A DNA stretch of 62,219 nucleotides from JAXMHQ01 sp046346665 (GTDB lineage Bacteria > Verrucomicrobiota > Verrucomicrobiia > Limisphaerales > JAXMHQ01), in NCBI GenBank assembly GCA_046346665.1, contig JAXMHQ010000031.1:1-62219 (forward strand), read 5' to 3'. Within the stretch, counting starts at the first letter, position 1; every line of letters begins with the position of its first letter. Made by a program: the position numbers and the translations under genes. Positions 59,378 through 62,219 of the stretch are shown in pieces. The notes beneath the pieces were generated by a model that searched no databases, was not told the origin of the DNA, and worked only from the letters and a program-made list of their open reading frames with translations.

Positions 59378-62219
59378 ATGGGCAGGCCTCGAAAACCAAA
59401 ATCGAAAAGCGCCGGGTTGAAAGCCAGATCCCGGTCCCGCCGCAACTCCGCTTCTTCGCCGGATCGCCGGGCTGTTCGCGTTCGCGGCAAGGCGGCTTCG
59501 CCCCGGCTCGTGGTGGGCGTGGGGGCTTCCGCGGGCGGGTTGGAGGCGCTGGCCCGATTCTTCAAGCCAATCCCGACGCCATGCGGGGTGGCGTTCGTGG
59601 TGATTCAGCATTTGTCGCCGGATTTCCGGAGTTTGATGGACCAATTGCTGGCGCGGCATACGGAGATGCGGGTGATTTTGGTGAAGGGGCGGACGCGGCT
59701 GGCGGCGGATACGGTGTATTTGTTGCCGCCCGGAAAGGAGATGGTTTGCGAGGGGCGGTTCCTGGCGGTGCGGGAGCGGTCGTCGAACAAATCGCTGATG
59801 CCGATCAACCTGTTTTTGAATTCGCTGGCGCGGGAATTTCGAGAGCGGGCGGCGGGGGTGATTCTGTCGGGAACGGGTTCCGATGGGACGCAGGGGTTGA
59901 TCGCGGTGCACGAGGCGGGGGGGTTGGCCCTGGTGCAGGACGAGGATTCGGCGCGGTTCAACGGCATGCCGCGGAGCGCGGTGGAGAGCGGGGCGGCGGA
60001 CGCGGTGTTGCCGCCGGGCGACATGGCGCAGGTGCTGGTCGAGTATGCGAAGAATCCGGGTGCGGCGTTGAAGCCGCCGGCGCAGGGCCGGGTGTCCGGG
60101 CTGGAGGAGGGGTTGCCGGGATTGCTGGAGCGATTGCGGGAGGTGTATGGGATCGATTTCAAGGGATACAAGCCGGCGACGATTTTCCGGCGGGTGCACC
60201 GCCGGGTAAGTTTGCAGCATCGCGGGAGCCTTGCGGAATATGCGCGGAGCGCGCTGGAGGATCCCCGCGAACTGGCGGCGGTTTACCGGGATTTGCTGAT
60301 CGGCGTGACGCGGTTTTTCCGGGATCCCGAGGCGTTTGCGGAACTGAAGCGGCGGGTGATTGAACCGCTGGTGGCGGCGACGTCGCCGCAGGACGAGCTT
60401 CGGGCGTGGGTGGCGGGATGCGCGACGGGCGAGGAGGCATACACGGTGGCGATGTTGTTTGCCGACGCGTTCCAGGAGCGGGGCCGGGAGCCGAACGTGA
60501 AGATCTTCGCCACGGATGTCCACCGCGAATCGCTTCAATTCGCCTCGGATGGATTGTATTCGGAAGCGGCGCTGGACAGTTTGCCGTCGGACCATTACCG
60601 GCAGTTTTTTCACATGGAAGGAGGCCGGGTGCGGGTGTCTTCGCGGTTGCGCCGACTGCTGTTGTTTTCGCCGCACAACGTCATGAAGGATCCGCCGTTG
60701 ACGCGGATGGACCTGGTGAGCTGCCGGAACCTGTTGATTTACCTGCGGCCGGCGGTGCAGGCGCGCGTGCTGGGATCGTTTCATTTTGCGCTGCGCACGG
60801 GCGGCGTGCTGTTTTTGGGGCCCAGCGAGACGCCGGGCGGGCTGGCCGCGGAGTTTGGAGCGGTGGAGGCGCGCTGCCGGTTGTTCCGCAAGGTGCGGGA
60901 CGTGCGCGCCCACCGGGGCGCGGCGCCCGGCGCGGCGTTGGTTCCACCGGAGACGGGGGCGGGGGCCCTGGCGCCGATGGCGGATGCCCGGCTGGCGAGG
61001 GCGTATGAATCGCTGGTGGGGACGCTGCTGCCGCCGGGGATCCTGGTGAACGAGCGGCGCGAAGTGCTGCATGTGTTCGGCGAGGCCAGCGCGTTTTTGA
61101 GTCCGCCGACGGGCCGGATGAGCAGCGATGTGACGCGGTTGACGCGCGGGGATTTGAGGCTGGCGTTGTCGTCGGCGATTCACGCCGTGGTGAAGCGAGG
61201 CCAGCGGGTGGAGCATGCGGGCGTGCGGTGCCAGCGGGACGGGCGGGGGGTGGTGGTGGATGTGATTGCGGACCCGGTGCCGGACCGGCCGACGGATTCC
61301 TTGTTTGTCTTCGTTCAGTTCCGGGAGCGGGGCGGGTCGCCGAAAGCGTTGGAGCGGGCGGGCCGGGTGCGATTGAAAGACGCGGCCCGGACGCGGCTGG
61401 AGTCGCTGGAATCCGAGCTGGCGCAGACCCGCCAGTCGTTGCAATCGGCGAACGAGGAACTCGAGACGAACAACGAGGAATTGCAAGCCAGCAACGAGGA
61501 GATGCTGGCGTCGAACGAGGAATTGCAGAGCACGAACGAGGAATTGCATTCGGTGAACGAGGAGCTCTGCACCGTGAATGCGGAGTATGAGAAGAAAATC
61601 CGGGAACTGGCGCTGGCGCAGCAGGAATTGAAGGACCAGAAGGCGGCGCTGGACGAGCATGCGATCGTGGCGGTGACCGATCCGCAGGGGCGGATCACCT
61701 ATGTGAACGACAAGTTCTGCGCGATCTCGGGTTATTCGCGGGAGGAATTGCTGGGGCGCGATCATCGGCTGGTCAATTCCGGCGTGCATCCCAAATCCTT
61801 TTTTGCGCAGCTTTGGAACACGATACTTTCCGGGCAGGTGTGGAAGGGGGAGGTTTGCAACCGCAGCAAGGACGGGCGGCTGTTCTGGGAAGACACGACC
61901 ATTGTGCCGTTTCGCGGGGCGGACGGGAAGCCGTCGCAGTTCGTGGCGATCCGGGCAGACATCACGCAGCGCCGGCAGGCGGAGGCGGCGGTGCGGGAGA
62001 GCTTGAGCGAGAAGGAGACCTTGCTGAAGGAGATCCATCACCGTGTGAAGAACAACATGCAGCTCATCTCCAGCCTGCTCAATCTCCAGGGCGAATGCAT
62101 CCAGGACCCCGAGGCGCGGCAGGCCTTCGAGCAGGCGCAGCACCGGATCCGGTCCATGGCGCTCATCCACGAGCGATTTTACCGGAGCAGCAGCCTGGCG
62201 CAGATCGAATTCAGCGAGT
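59378..62219 (+). CDS. CheB-CheR-PAS-histidine kinase fusion, incomplete at the window end
   Basis: At least 947 aa, open at the right edge. Domains in order: a basic N-terminal tail (1-45); CheB methylesterase (48-235) with VGVGASAGG (Ser51), VVIQHLSPD and SGTGSDGTQG holding the Ser-His-Asp set; CheR methyltransferase (250-510) with AWVAGCATGEEAYT and DLVSCRNLLIYL; a coiled coil of NEEL repeats (about 690-735); PAS (about 755-870) and the start of a HisKA_2 kinase with LLKEIHHRVKNNMQLISSLL (His887 or 888). It lacks the receiver usual in chemotaxis CheB. Such fusions sense light, redox or ligands rather than flagellar cues. No che genes are near. Confidence 0.9.
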   Translation, partial: MGRPRKPKSKSAGLKARSRSRRNSASSPDRRAVRVRGKAASPRLVVGVGASAGGLEALARFFKPIPTPCGVAFVVIQHLSPDFRSLMDQLLARHTEMRVILVKGRTRLAADTVYLLPPGKEMVCEGRFLAVRERSSNKSLMPINLFLNSLAREFRERAAGVILSGTGSDGTQGLIAVHEAGGLALVQDEDSARFNGMPRSAVESGAADAVLPPGDMAQVLVEYAKNPGAALKPPAQGRVSGLEEGLPGLLERLREVYGIDFKGYKPATIFRRVHRRVSLQHRGSLAEYARSALEDPRELAAVYRDLLIGVTRFFRDPEAFAELKRRVIEPLVAATSPQDELRAWVAGCATGEEAYTVAMLFADAFQERGREPNVKIFATDVHRESLQFASDGLYSEAALDSLPSDHYRQFFHMEGGRVRVSSRLRRLLLFSPHNVMKDPPLTRMDLVSCRNLLIYLRPAVQARVLGSFHFALRTGGVLFLGPSETPGGLAAEFGAVEARCRLFRKVRDVRAHRGAAPGAALVPPETGAGALAPMADARLARAYESLVGTLLPPGILVNERREVLHVFGEASAFLSPPTGRMSSDVTRLTRGDLRLALSSAIHAVVKRGQRVEHAGVRCQRDGRGVVVDVIADPVPDRPTDSLFVFVQFRERGGSPKALERAGRVRLKDAARTRLESLESELAQTRQSLQSANEELETNNEELQASNEEMLASNEELQSTNEELHSVNEELCTVNAEYEKKIRELALAQQELKDQKAALDEHAIVAVTDPQGRITYVNDKFCAISGYSREELLGRDHRLVNSGVHPKSFFAQLWNTILSGQVWKGEVCNRSKDGRLFWEDTTIVPFRGADGKPSQFVAIRADITQRRQAEAAVRESLSEKETLLKEIHHRVKNNMQLISSLLNLQGECIQDPEARQAFEQAQHRIRSMALIHERFYRSSSLAQIEFSE

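Noticed and set aside
58736..62170. 1144-codon minus-strand frame across the CheB-CheR fusion
   Set aside because: Despite its length it is an Arg/Gln/His/Pro-rich antisense shadow. The plus strand carries all catalytic motifs of CheB, CheR, PAS and HisKA_2.

Overview
The window is about 62 kb of GC-rich bacterial chromosome. It most resembles the Verrucomicrobiota, probably a soil or freshwater relative of Pedosphaera or Limisphaera. That placement is inference from gene content: many exported carbohydrate-active enzymes, LamG-type proteins, a PEP-CTERM anchor, a prepilin-type pseudopilin with a C-terminal H-x-DG-like motif, a deoxyhypusine-synthase-like protein, and many intergenic palindromes. 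No rRNA or marker tree is available here to prove it.

Layout. 0-10 kb: a GH9 cellulase-like gene without a visible signal peptide, then a minus-strand housekeeping block (deoxyhypusine-synthase-like protein, argJ, a CE15 glucuronoyl esterase, a methyltransferase, an MgtE-like Mg2+ transporter, argC, rpsI, rplM). 10-24 kb: an NtrB-like histidine kinase, an arylsulfotransferase-like secreted protein, a ribose-type permease and binding lipoprotein without their ATPase, an (alpha/alpha)6-type protein, a GH43-like/GH172 gene pair, two exported phosphoesterases or nucleases, and a PEP-CTERM LamG protein. 24-39 kb: an organophosphate-type MFS transporter, a second GH9, three large (alpha/alpha)-toroid proteins of unassigned family, a double-LamG protein, a zinc-ribbon lipoprotein and a pseudopilin. 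39-50 kb: a YncE-propeller/phosphoesterase, a LuxR regulator with a degenerate receiver, then GH172 - rbsA-like ATPase - FucP-like symporter - DUF6786-like protein, and tRNA-Leu(UAG). 50-59 kb: GH51 arabinofuranosidase, an IS256-family insertion, GH10 xylanase overlapping a feruloyl/acetyl-esterase-like gene, and a MATE transporter broken by a frameshift. 59-62 kb: a large CheB-CheR-PAS-HisKA_2 fusion that runs off the end.

How the genes work together: most enzymes fit hemicellulose and pectin side-chain breakdown (xylan, arabinan, glucuronoxylan-lignin esters, beta-glucan), with uptake by the FucP-like, ribose-type ABC and OPA-type carriers. A separate theme is phosphate release. Three exported phosphoesterase or nuclease genes each have, in their upstream region, a direct repeat with 7-bp half-sites spaced 4 bp apart (ATGTCCA-AGAR-NNGTNCC), the geometry of a PhoB box. 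This is the best candidate for an undescribed regulon here.

The intergenic space is unusually rich in palindromes. At least seven unrelated word families occur, among them a perfect 63-bp palindrome and paired elements that share a 13-bp GC core. Two single-base deletions (transposase, MATE) may be real decay or consensus errors.
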